Assembly (NCBI GenBank): GCA_018136815.1
Contig: CM030931.1
Location: 919,511 to 983,510 of the forward strand
Reading direction: 5' to 3'
Length of the DNA: 64,000 nt
Source of the DNA: Isochrysis galbana
Lineage: Eukaryota; Haptophyta; Isochrysidales; Isochrysidaceae
Shown: in pieces, positions 42,966-52,900 of the stretch
How positions within the stretch are numbered: position 1 is the first letter of the stretch
Layout: each line of letters begins with the position of its first letter
Program-made: the position numbers and the translations under genes
Notes under the pieces: model-generated
Databases searched by the model: none
The model's input: only the letters and a program-made list of their open reading frames with translations
What the model was told of the DNA's origin: nothing

Positions 42966-43079
42966 CTGAGGCGGCTTGAGGCCTTCCTCCGGTACCACAC
43001 CGCTACTCAGGACTCAGGGAACAAGGCTGGCCTTCTGGCCTTGGTCCGCGTTGTCACCAGGTGACTTGCCATCATCCAT

Positions 43080-43740
43080 CATCCGTCATCCAAGGCTAGA
43101 GCTAGGGCTGACCATTAACAGGCAAGTTTTTTTGGAAATCCATTAGTAGTTTTTCAAGGTCAGTACATTAACAGGTTGCGTTTTTCTCTGGGTGTTAACT
43201 GGTTTTAGGGGTGTTAATACCCAGTTACCAGTTAGTGGTAGTGGCCATTAACATTAACAGGTTAAACCCATTAATTACAAGCTGTTACCCCAACGTTGCA
43301 ATATATGTTCGGGGCGGGGGATTCCCTTCCCCTCCCCCCTCCCCCCGCCCCCGCCCCCCGACTCCGGGAGCTGTACCCCCCCCCCACCCCGCCCTGCGCC
43401 CTGCGCCTCCCCCCCCCCCCGACGCCAACGCGCTAGCGCTAATGGGTATAAATAAGCGCGGACCACCGTCGAAGCGCAATGCGCCAAAATGGCCAAGCAA
43501 TTCCTACCTGCGCCGGCGTCGACCGCAGGGGTGGAGCGTGTGTTCTCGGCCGCAGGGAAAATGCACGGTATCTGCAAAAATAAAAAATCTGCGAGGGATA
43601 CTACTCTAGAGGCGTCTTTGTCTTTGTTTGCTAGTCAGTCAGAACACCGAGTGATATCGACACGGCGTGTGTGGTGTCTTGGTGTGTGGCTCTCGTGCAT
43701 AGTGTAGTTTGTATGTAGTGCTAGTAAGAGGATGAATGCT
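43080..43740 (+). mobile_element. hAT-like remnant with TTAACAGGT subterminal repeats
   Basis: The word TTAACAGGT or its inverse occurs about seven times at 43110-43300. A C/G homopolymer stretch follows (43310-43425) and then the transposase tail at 43489-43707. The arrangement parallels the remnant at 59.2-59.9 kb. Confidence 0.6.
43489..43707 (+). pseudogene. hAT transposase C-terminal dimerisation domain (fragment)
   Basis: The frame reads MAKQFLPAPASTAGVERVFS followed by AAGKMHG, the diagnostic hAT dimerisation block (A..L..PASSAxVERVFSxAG). A basic spacer and LEASLSLF, the position of the usual LLFLxxN helix, follow. Upstream catalytic parts are missing. It is immediately followed by the target site of the element at 43777. 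Confidence 0.85.
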
Positions 43741-43776
43741 ATCTATCTACCATCTATAGATACTATCTACACTTCG

Positions 43777-44531
43777 TCAACTAAGTTTATACTTAGCTCG
43801 CCCATGGGGGGGCACGAGCCCCCCCCCTCTCTCCACTCCTCCCCCGCCATGGGGGAGGAACCACCCATCCTCCTGGCACGCCTGATGGCTTGCCAGGAGG
43901 CCACTGCCCTGCTGACCCTCTCTCCCACTGACAGGCTCGCCTGATTCGCCCATCCTGGCCCGGCGTGGCCAGCCCATTGCTCCAACCCCTCCTCCCCCCC
44001 CTGTTCGACAGGCAGACAGGTGCAGCGTGGGGGCCCCTGAGGCTCAGGAGCGCCAGCGAGGGAGAGGCAGGGGAGGCCAGGGCCCAGCCCCAGTCTCCTC
44101 TGCCCCCTGAGCTGGCCTCCATGAGCCTCCAGGGTCGCCAATGGGCAGCTGCAGGCCTGCCGCAGGCGCGCCATCGCGCGTGCCGCAGGAGAGGGGAGAG
44201 AGAGCGCGGAGAAGGGGGTGGGCGGAGCGGAGCTCCGCCCACCGAAAAATAGGTAAGTCCCGCATCTGTTTACAGGATAAGTCGGGACTGAGGTCGCCGC
44301 CCACTCGGAGACACAGGAGGAAGAGAGGGAACAGATCACCGGGGGGAGGCGCGGGCCACCGGACCATATCTAAGCCCTTCACCCCAATCCCCCTAGTAGT
44401 GCACGGGGGGAGCCGCCTGATGGCGGGGGGAGAAGGGCTGGGAGCGTGGGGGTGTAGAAAGTTTTCCTACGTGAGTAGAAAGTAGAGGGTCCACGGCTGC
44501 GTGCGCGGTGAGACTATTAAAAGGTTTAATT
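43777..44531 (+). mobile_element. 755-bp element, sibling of 34629-35385, 16-bp target duplication
   Basis: Flanked by TACTATCTACACTTCG at 43761-43776 and 44532-44547. It begins TCAACTAAGTTTATACTTAG and ends GTGAGACTATTAAAAGGTTTAATT. The interior is closely similar to the 34.6-kb copy along its whole length, including the GGTAAGTCCC...TTTACAG mini-intron-like stretch and the AGTGCACGGGGGGAGCCGCC tail. Both copies have duplications starting TACT directly after the T-rich end, pointing to a preferred target. Confidence 0.9.
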
Positions 44532-44635
44532 TACTATCTACACTTCGATAACTTGGTGGTGCGCGCGGAGCGCGGAGCGCGGCCGCTCCGAACGCTCCTT
44601 TGCCTCCAACGCCCAACGCGAGGTCATCTGCCTGA

Positions 44636-45205
44636 AATCGGGTATTTTTCGAAAATTTTGCCGGAAGACCCCCGGTTTTTTTTGCGGATCTCCATACCTG
44701 AACGGCTCCGTCTGCTGCTCGCCGCCCTTGCTTCACGTTAACAACGTGTGTGCCTTCTCCTCGGGGTATCTAGAGCCTGAGCGCATCTGAGACCAACTGG
44801 TGCTAATTATGGTTGGTGCTAAGATAGTACGCTGTGCTCCACTCCGAGAAAGCAAGGAGGCGAAATGGGGATGGTGGTGGGTGAGCTTGAAGCGTTAGGT
44901 GTGAGAGGGGAAAGAGCTTGGGCGGTGCGGGGCGCGCGGCGGCGGAAAAGAGGGAGGGAAGCTACTTGCCTTCCCCTCGCGGGGGATACGTGGCGCGTGG
45001 CGCGCAGTTAGAGTATAATACTAACTGTCTCCCTCTTATCTGCGGTCTAGCGTGCCCCCTCGCTGCTCCGTCGCCGTTCACTAGCGCAAACTAAAGCCCG
45101 CTGGTGATGGAACATATAGGAAGCTTATTTAGGCCTTCGTTTGCCCATTACAGATGGTGCATGGTGCCCTCCGCACCCCCCTAGTGAGTGACCGGGCTAT
45201 AGATA
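44636..45205 (+). repeat. R28 repeat, copy 2, split by about 410 bp
   Basis: Left part 44636-44700 (TTTTTCGAAAATTTTGCCGG to GGATCTCCATACCTGAAC) and right part about 45108-45205 (AACATATAGGAAGCTTATTT to CCCCCTAGTGAGTGACCGG) together equal the continuous repeat at 28285-28440. The intervening 44701-45107 is unrelated DNA. GAAC occurs at both junctions and may be a short duplication. Confidence 0.8.
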
Positions 45206-45550
45206 GGGCCTGGCAGATGTTTCTTGAAACATCAACTTGAAATTTGGGCATGTCAGCCCGGAAATACATATTTACACATATTTATACATATTTGCAGTGT
45301 TGGGCGTTTAGTAAGACAGCTCATTTGCTTGCCGCCGCGATCGCCGTGCGTTGGCTCGGGAAGTGGGTGCTCCCCGTGAAGTACGGGTCGCGCATCGTGT
45401 GCGCGCGCGAGCTGGGGACCAGTCCAAAGGAGGAGCGACTCATCATTCTTCTCCGGGGGGTGGTGGGTGTGGGGGAAGACGTGCGGCCCCTTCTCACGCT
45501 CTCGTCGAGTTACCGGTCGCGGCGCTTTTTTGGCCCACCCCCGTCAACGA
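45206..45550. other. Intergenic, hAT-terminus-like words
   Basis: Contains ATACATATTTACACATATTT repeats at 45263-45296 and then TGCAGTGTTGGGCGTTTAG, which resembles the CAGTGTTGGGC start of many hAT elements. No matching right end was found. Confidence 0.35.
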
Positions 45551-45847
45551 ATGGCAGCGAAGAGGCGGCGGCCGTGCTCAGAGGTGGAGAGCGGCGGAGG
45601 CGAACACTCTCTGGTGGGGGCAAAGCGAACTCTCACGTCCTACACCCAAGGCGCACACGTCGCCGCTCTCGACATTCTCATCAAGGGCGCCATCCTGCTC
45701 GATGACCCCGACCATGACATGGAACTGGTCTTCGAAGCAAAGAAGCAGGAGTTGCTCAAACGTTTCCCCATGCCTCATCCCCCTCCTTCAGAAAGCACCC
45801 GATCCTCACTCTTGCCCAATCGTAACCCAGCTGCAATTCATCATTGA
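45551..45847 (+). CDS. Hypothetical ORF, 98 aa, possibly a broken longer gene
   Basis: Unrecognised. Opens MAAKRRRPCSEVESGG and continues TYTQGAHVAALDILIKGA-like sequence (SYTQGAHVAALDILIKGAIL) with an acidic helix DDPDHDMELVFEAKKQELLK. A second open frame (+2) from about 45780 to 46106 has equally protein-like sequence: FIIEAAECQPDVKY, LPWLMKAILRGVLVNLLGD and IVNILRKLGVDDLDEW. A frameshift or an undetected intron may link the two into one protein of about 180 residues; the only GT...AG pair between them is 31 bp and out of phase. Regulation and function are unknown. Confidence 0.4.
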   Translation: MAAKRRRPCSEVESGGGEHSLVGAKRTLTSYTQGAHVAALDILIKGAILLDDPDHDMELVFEAKKQELLKRFPMPHPPPSESTRSSLLPNRNPAAIHH

Positions 45848-46106
45848 AGCAGCCGAATGCCAGCCGGATGTAAAGTATCAATCAGCTAGCCTCCCGTGGC
45901 TCATGAAAGCTATTCTCAGGGGCGTGCTTGTCAATCTGCTCGGCGACTGCCCCTATCCATTGCATGAGATATGCATCAACTGGAAGTGGACCGGGCAAGC
46001 GTCGAAAGTGTACGTAAACAGTATTGGCCATCCAGAACGACAGAGCATCGTGAACATCCTCCGAAAGCTGGGAGTAGACGACCTCGACGAGTGGAAACGT
46101 GGCTGA

Positions 46107-46410
46107 AGCATCGGGGAATCAAGCCGGTCTGCCCATGAAGGCAGATGCAGTTGCCGGGGTGGGCAGGTGGGGGGTGGCGTCCCCGCGGGGAAAGAAAAAA
46201 GTTGGTATGCCCACGCACGCTAGTCTTCATTTAATTTTAAAAATACCGAATACATAACTATGGACATTTGATCGCTCAATTCGACTGATGCCCCACAATT
46301 GAAGGAACGACACCTTGGGTGGTTCGTGGTTCCTCCCCCACAGCATGGGAGGAGTGGAGAGAGGAGGGGGCTCCCCTTGGACGAACTAATTATAAACTTA
46401 ATTGTTCCTT
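46107..46410 (-). repeat. Cluster of element ends
   Basis: GTATGCCCACGCACGCTAG and TTTAATTTTAAAAATACCG, then TGGACATTTGATCGCTCAAT and TTGAAGGAACGACACC, repeat the end of the tandem-unit family (46190-46316). It is followed by GGTTCCTCCCCCACAGCATG, the reverse of the GC-rich repeat lead, ending at ACTAATTATAAACTTAATTG. Confidence 0.7.
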
Positions 46411-46873
46411 CCCTGGTAAGGCATGATGTATTTTCAGCAATCTGAAAGTGTTGATTCATCAAGTTGCACGTTGATTGCCTCCTTCTACCTTCCAGAAGGT
46501 TGGCAGTGGCCAGAAGCGGGAGTGCAAATGCAGTGCGTAAGAGTAGTGGGTCCAGAGCCGCGTGCGAGGCGAGAACATGAACTAATTTTATAAGAGTGAG
46601 TTGATTGAATGCTGCGCTTATTCGTGTGCCAGCCAACCAAGAGGACTGCACGCAGTGTCACGCAGCACGAACACGAGCCAAGAACAAAATCAATCTCATA
46701 ATGGATACCCTGATCAAGCCAAGTGCTTTGTCATAGTTCTCAAGTCGATGAACGGCGAGTGAAGGTGCCGAATCCCATTCGAACTCGACGCGCACAAATG
46801 TACACAATTGATGTTTGGCTGAACACAAGGTGCAACAAATCAGGTGCATGTGCAATAGATTAGCAATTTAGAC
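46411..46873. other. Intergenic; no gene recognised
   Basis: 46564-46588 has GCGAGGCGAGAACATGAACT, a diverged right-end motif. The remainder to 46873 shows only short frames. Confidence 0.35.
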
Positions 46874-47584
46874 TCATAATCGTTGTTGCCACGGTAATGT
46901 CTGCGCCCACGGTTTTCGATACTGCTGCAGCTTCTCACGGAGGCTCTCAGCAGACTCGGGCGGATTTGTTTCCTCCTCATGCGGCTCAGTGTCTAATCCG
47001 ATGCGTGCGCGATAATCTTGGGCTGATGAGGCATAGCCCTCCCGTACCGCAACGTCTTCACGAATTGCCTCAAAGATAGCTGCCCGGTCGCGCTCGACTG
47101 TGAGCTCCGATTCATGCAGTGCGTTTAGCAGCAGGGCGGCTGGCATGAAGAAACCGAGAGTGAGGGCGATGCGTTTGGCGAGGTCTGCCGGTCCGTCCCA
47201 CTCGGCGAGTCCTTGCAGATAGAGGAGGTCATCTTCCGGCTCGTCATCGTCATCGTCAGCAACCTGGGGAGGTTTAGCGAGACAAATGGGCTGGCGCGTC
47301 CTTGGACGGAGATGCACAGTAGATGAAGCGCCTGCAGCACGAGTCGAGGAGCCCTCCACTTCCATGGGAGTAGCAGGTGATGAGTAGATGCGCTGCCGCA
47401 GCTCAAAATAGAATGAGGAGCAGCTCGCAGCACAGCTGCAGATAGTTTGGGCTGGTCTGTTCATCGACAGACAGTGAACCAGTCCCTGCTTGGGGAGCAG
47501 GGCTGAATGACCCGTGTGGAGGAGCAGGAAAGGGAGGAGGGGGAGGAGGGATGGCGGATGGCGGAGAGGAGCGTCACCAACCAT
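46874..47584 (-). CDS. Hypothetical protein with one membrane segment, up to 236 aa
   Basis: Unrecognised. The first 30 residues (HPPSLLPLLPFLLL) are hydrophobic and could be a signal peptide, but a second start at Met41 (MNRPAQTICSC) is possible. An acidic patch (ADDDDDEPEDDLLYLQGLAE) precedes a helix DLAKRIALTLGFFMPAALLL that could span a membrane. The C-terminus is charged and helical, rich in Glu and Arg. Codon use and a clean stop make it a reasonable gene, single exon. A repeat copy (47697-47890) lies immediately upstream. Location and function cannot be stated from the sequence. Confidence 0.5.
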   Translation of the reverse strand: MVGDAPLRHPPSLLPLLPFLLLHTGHSALLPKQGLVHCLSMNRPAQTICSCAASCSSFYFELRQRIYSSPATPMEVEGSSTRAAGASSTVHLRPRTRQPICLAKPPQVADDDDDEPEDDLLYLQGLAEWDGPADLAKRIALTLGFFMPAALLLNALHESELTVERDRAAIFEAIREDVAVREGYASSAQDYRARIGLDTEPHEEETNPPESAESLREKLQQYRKPWAQTLPWQQRL

Positions 47585-47696
47585 GGGACCGGCGGCGTGG
47601 TCCCCACACAGGAGTCCAGGATTCCAACCAAGAGTTCGCTCGAGTGTGAGTGAGAATGTCAGAGTTTTCTTCTTCTAGTTTAATGCTAGTACTTCT

Positions 47697-47890
47697 ACCC
47701 CTCGTTGCCAAAAATATGACATTGGTAAAGTCTGGCGCCGTTTCGCTCTCTTCCCCGCCCCTCCGGGACTCTCAGCCCCTCCCCCCCTGGCGAGGGCGAG
47801 ATCGCCCTCCCGTCCCCTCCGCTCCGCTTCATCTCGACACGTTGTGCAAACCCCGCGATATTGGATAGCGCTTGGATAAATCGTGTGTTG
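47697..47890 (-). repeat. R29 repeat without MITE (empty site)
   Basis: Reverse complement of 28909-29280 minus the 183-bp MITE and one ATCGCGGG. The uninterrupted CCAATATCGCGGGGTTTGCA (minus strand, about 47845-47866) is the pre-insertion target. It also has a short GCGCTATCCAAG-like extra segment near 47870. Confidence 0.92.
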
Positions 47891-48370
47891 TATTCAGGCC
47901 TCTCTTGGCATGAATATTTCGGCACGAGTACGAGCTTTCTTCGCTATATACCGTCTTCTATGTTCGCCGTGGTCGCGCAAGGCGTGCAGATTCGAATTCT
48001 CCCTGGGCTCAATAAGTCCTGGTTCGCCGATTTTCGTCTCGAAATTCGAGGATTGGAGTTTTATTTTTACTGTTACGGTAATTGTTCACGCGTTTAAGGT
48101 AAGAAATGCAGGTAACAATAATAAAACATCTGAAGATTCGGGCTACTCACGCTAGCTATACAGTCCTTGTACTCACGGTACTCACTCACGACATCGCCTA
48201 TACCCCAGTTTACTCACTCCCTTACTTACACCACCCCCTTCATTCCTTTGTCTTTGGTATCGGGGGGGGGGCCGCGTGCACTACAACGGGCCAAGTGCAG
48301 GGGGTGGGCTAGGGCAGATCTGCTGGTGTGGTGTTCCTGTGGCAAAACAAACGTAAACGCCTGTTGCATG
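47891..48370. other. Intergenic with a reverse element-end motif
   Basis: CTGAAGATTCGGGCTACTCA at 48130-48149 is the reverse of the CTGAATCTTCAG family, followed by a segment similar to 63365-63500 (CTTTGTCTTTGGTATCGGGG; GTGCACTAC). This suggests a decayed 3' end of the LINE family. No gene was recognised. Confidence 0.45.
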
Positions 48371-48960
48371 TGACATCGTGCCCCTGGGAGGTCTCGGCCC
48401 CCTCTTCTCGCGTCTTTTTCAAATATCTCCGCGTTTTCGCGGCATTCGTGTGTCGCTCGGGGTGTCGGTGTCGGCCTGTAAACATACCGTAAACAGGCGT
48501 GAGTCTTACCTTTTCTTGGGTCAGATCGCGTCGTTTTTTTGTCGTTCTTTTTTCGCGGTTCTCTTCGTTCTCTTACGGGCGTGCGAGGCCTGCGCGCGCC
48601 ATGGCACCCCTCTGAGGGGACCCTCGCTCGGGTCCCCCCAGAGGGCCAGCTGGGCCAGCTCAGGGGGCAGGGGGCAGTGGAGGCTGGGGCTGGGCCCCTG
48701 GCCTCTCCTGCCTCTCCCTCGCTGGCCTCGCTGGTCCTGGGTGCCCTCCTGGCGGCTCAGGTGGTCTGTGGCTCAGTGGTGGATGGTGGAGTGGGGGGTC
48801 AGTACGATCAGGGGCCAGTGCAGGCGAATGCGTGCGGCGCGCGATGCGCGCCCGGCGAGGATCTGTGCCAGAGTGATGTCAGCTCAGCCCCTGGATGTGA
48901 GAAAAAGACGAAGAAGATGAAAACTCAGCCCGCGTAGCTGGGGGTGTTACCGCGTGTGTT
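48371..48960 (-). repeat. Diverged reverse copy of the 755-bp element
   Basis: On the minus strand it contains CCAGCGAGGGAGAGGCAGGA, CAGCCCCAGCCTCCACTGCC, CCCTGAGCTGGCCC and GGTAAGACTCACGCCTGTTT, in the order seen at 34900-35125. The ends are eroded and no duplication was found. Confidence 0.55.
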
Positions 48961-49984
48961 GGGAGTGGGGGAGCGTGATTAGCTTTGTAATAATAATATT
49001 ATTGTGGCTAACCAAAAAGAAAACAAGCACATAGCCTGGTCCTCTTTTGACGGAACGCGACTTCACTCTCCCGTCCATTTCACATGCCCGTCATTTGCCC
49101 TCCCCGTTCTCCCGATGAGCCCGTTCCGGGCTCCCCGGATGAACCGCGCGCCGCGCTAGCCGCCGGTGCGCCTCCGCGACTCGTTTCCAAAGAGGAAACG
49201 AGCTTCGCTCCGACATCGTGCTGTTTAAGTGAATGCCGCGAGCTTGTCGCCCGAACGCGATTCCAGCGGAGAGCCCTCGTGTATACTGTATTGATATTGA
49301 GTGATATCGGATATATATTGAAAAGACAAAGGGCACAGTTTCCCGCTTTCCCGCCTTTATCTGTCAAGACATGTCGGAAGCTCCGCCCTTGGAGGCAGCT
49401 CAAGAGGCGACCACGCACCAGACCACACAGCCACAGACACGTACGCACCACTAAGCAAGAAGGAGCAAGCATCGCGGGAGGCCGCCATATCCGTGCTCAC
49501 GGGACGATTCAGCTCGGTAAGGCAGGCCCTGCAGCAGTCAACGCTCTCCGAGGCGAGCGAGTACTGCACGTACAAAATTTTGAAAGAGCTGAAGGCCGAC
49601 CCCGCTGCGCGCGCACTCATTGATATGGACAAGGGTGAGAAGCAGCACCAATGCCACGCGTGAGGCGAGATTTTTTAAAGATTTTTTCCCGTCGGGTAAA
49701 AAAAGGTACCTCATGTTGCACCTTCTCAATAAGGGCGATGTCGGTGGTGAGGTAGCGGATACCGAGTCCGTAGTAGGTGTTAGCCGAGAATCTTCAAATG
49801 TGTTTTTAAAGTTTGCTCGAACCTTGCAACACTCAACACTAACACTTGCTCCGATAAGCAACATTTCCTGACTATGATGCCATCACTTCGTTTTCAAGCA
49901 AAGCAAAGCCGCTCCGCGCCTCTCTTGATAGCCCCTGGCCTATTTGGTATTCGTGGTCCCTTGCATATGCTTGCCGCCGGGCCT
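48961..49984. other. Intergenic with a short unassigned coding-like segment
   Basis: CTCTTTTGACGGAACGCGAC (49041-49060) is an element-end motif. From 49442 to 49663 one frame reads YAPLSKKEQASREAAISVLT, then RFSSVRQALQQSTLSEASEY, and KILKELKADPAARALIDM. It is helical and protein-like but has no recognised domain and no clear start. TAGCCGAGAATCTTCAAATG at 49781-49800 is another element-end motif. Confidence 0.4.
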
Positions 49985-52900
49985 TCATCGTGTCTGGGAT
50001 CTCTCATTCGAATCTGATGCGCACCGGATAGACTCTAGGGTGCGCAGCTGGTGTAACAAATCATCGCACGACTCTAGTGCGAGCGTTACCAAAGACGCAG
50101 CAGCCTCTACGTTCTCGACATCGAGATCGGAAAAACCTTCAGGAGCAAGGCAGTCGTGCTTCCCGACGGCAACACCCCCGGCACTGCTGCTGTGGTTTGC
50201 CGGCTTGCCGGGTCCAAATTTGTTCACTAGAAGAATTGCTCCGAGGGCCGCATGGGGAGGTGTGCGCGAACGGAGAGGCATAGCCAGTACGGACCGGGTC
50301 TCGAAGGACGTGTGCTCCCATGCACATGCCCGATCGAGGATGGGATTGAAGTGGTGCGAGCTGTAAGCGTCTTTCTCCACCACTACAGAGCAAGTGCGCA
50401 CCGCCAGAGATGCCAGTCCCAACCGCGGTGCTCCTGCGACGATGGCGCCGCCGCGCATAGAGTCGTAAGAAGTGAAAATGAATGGCGAGGTTTGTGAATG
50501 TATAGAGGAGGGTACCTCGGGCCCACCCACGAGCTGCAGATTGACAATTCCACGCTCGGTGGTGGGGAATAGGAGGGCCAGCAATGCACGTTGGCTCCGC
50601 ATGGCGCGTGATAGAAGGGAGCAAATGTCGTTGGCAACGAGCGGCAGTTGCGACGCGGAAGTGAGCCGTGAGAGCAATGGGGCTAGCTTTGACAACATTG
50701 CACCGCGCCGCCAGGCGTCCTTTTGCGCATCCTGATGAGGGATAGCGGGAGAAGGAAAACAATCGAAAGGCTGATTTAGGGGGCCGAATTTAGCAGTCAA
50801 GGAGAGTGAAGGAGCACTCCGCGTATCGTGCAATTCTACAATCTGCTGCGCTCCGCTCCAGCATAGGTGTTAAAGATCTCGTCAAGGCAGAGCTCCCGAC
50901 GCGTCTCAGACTACCTATATGTGATACGGCCCCGAACCCGAGCCTGGAGATGCAGGGCATGCCAAGTCAAGTCAGCCGAGAGCGCTTTAGCTTCTCGCAC
51001 CTGAAGGACTGCCCCCATCTTCATGCGGATCTGGAACCGCTGCATTGAGCGCATTTGAATGACTCTTCGGATGGCTCCAACCCATACAGCACGGGCGCCC
51101 GCGCGTCGGGCAGCAGCGCGGCCAGCACGTGCGCGTTCGAGGTGGAGTTGCAACGCAGCACCAAGAAAGCGAAGAAGTACGACATCCCTAAGAGCACGGG
51201 GACGGGAAGATATATGGCAAAGAAACATTTGAGATGAGCACATTGAAACACAGCCGGCTTCCCATGTTGAATCCGACTTGTCGACAGCAGCCGAGACACT
51301 TGCGGGCTAGCATCACAGAACAGCGATTTGTCGTACCGATGGGTATGCTGAGTGCCCTCTCTTGAAATAAGATGCCAAAGTGCCACGATTTCTCCGTTGG
51401 CACCCGTGACAGGCAAGCATATCATCTCGCGCGAAGACTCCGATGCCCTTACACCCGTTCCCACCTTGCACTTAGATGCTTTGCAGTCGACGGCTGCCAT
51501 CCTCGACTCTAGCCCGGAGGATGCCGCGCCCGCTTGGGATGCAGGGTCATCCGAGGCCATGTCCACTAGCTTACTCATAGAGTGCTCCTCTTCTGTTCGA
51601 TCTTCCGCGTTGTTGCTACCAAGGATGTGTAGTACTTCCAACGCCTCAACATTTGAGAGAAGGGCGGATGACAACTACAAGGTGTGGAGGTAGCGATGAA
51701 GAGTGGGGCAGAAGAGGATTAAAGACTAAAGCCGCTTGGGCCCCCATCGCCCATCGAATTAGATGCACGCGCAAATATTGCACAACGGAGAAATGAGTGT
51801 AGAGCCGATTCGCGAGGTCCAATTGCGCTCACCTGTCCTGTGGAACAGGCACGAGACGTTACCTTGATGATATTTATAGGAATTCTTCGACCGTGCACTC
51901 GAGGGTCAACAAGGCCCCTTTCGCCTCGAGCCATCGCTCCGAGCGTTTTATCATTGAGGCCATGTCGTGCCTCTTGCTCCGCTAAATCCGGGAGAAGCCG
52001 CCAAGTTCCGGCACGGCATATGGTGCGTGCCGTCATGGATTGCCCTGCCGACGTGTCGAGTAACCAGATGCTCGCCTCCCATGCACCCTCCAGGGCTTCA
52101 CAAGCGCGCAGCAAGCCGCGAGGGTCGATTTGAGCCCCGACGCTAGAGATCAGTCCGCTGCCCCATGTGCGCGTTGCTGCACGTTGCAACGGTGTTTGGT
52201 TCGTGCCCGGCCAATGTCCCGGCCTACCCGTCAAACCCGCTGCCGGCACAAAGGGCGTTGGCAAAGAGAGACCGAGCAGACCAAGTAGATGTTCGAGTGA
52301 GGATTGGTGCGATTCGGAGAGCCGCGCAATGGAAGGTGATTGCATACACTCGCTAGTCGTTGCGGTAGGCAGCTCCGCCGCAACCCGTCCCGAAGGTGCC
52401 ATGGAGGAGGAGCCGCCACTATTCCCTGGCAAGATGCGAGAGCGCTGCGTGGATGCCACAGCGGTGGGAGGAGGCCGGAAGCGGGCATTGGCGGCAATCG
52501 CGGTGGAGCGAGCAGGCGCGGGCATCGATGCGCGTGAGAGCATCCCGAGGACTCCGCTCAGCCAGCGTGCAATGACTCGAATGACACGCACGTCTTCTAG
52601 CGAAAAAAAATTACCCCTGTCGGTCAAGCTGACGTCCGCATCCACGTCCACCAGCTGTGGGCCCACCAGTTGGAGGACGCCCCTAAGCTCCGCTTTAGCC
52701 GCGGAGCGTCCCTTAGGCGTCTTCCCAAGGAGAGGCACCGTGCACGATGGCACGCCCTCCATGTGACGACCGTCAATAGCAGCGGAGTATCGACGGTCCG
52801 ACGCGGAGTTGGAGAGGAGACAACGAACCCGCATGAGGGCAACGCTGCCGACGATGCCGTCACCTAGCTTGGCCTACGCAGCAAGGGCGTGTGGGACTTA

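Noticed and set aside
51021..51674. Single long minus-strand frame as one GAF-gene exon
   Set aside because: Reading through gives a Cys/Phe-rich run unlike GAF proteins; splicing at 51337 and 51187 restores a coherent helical segment in phase.
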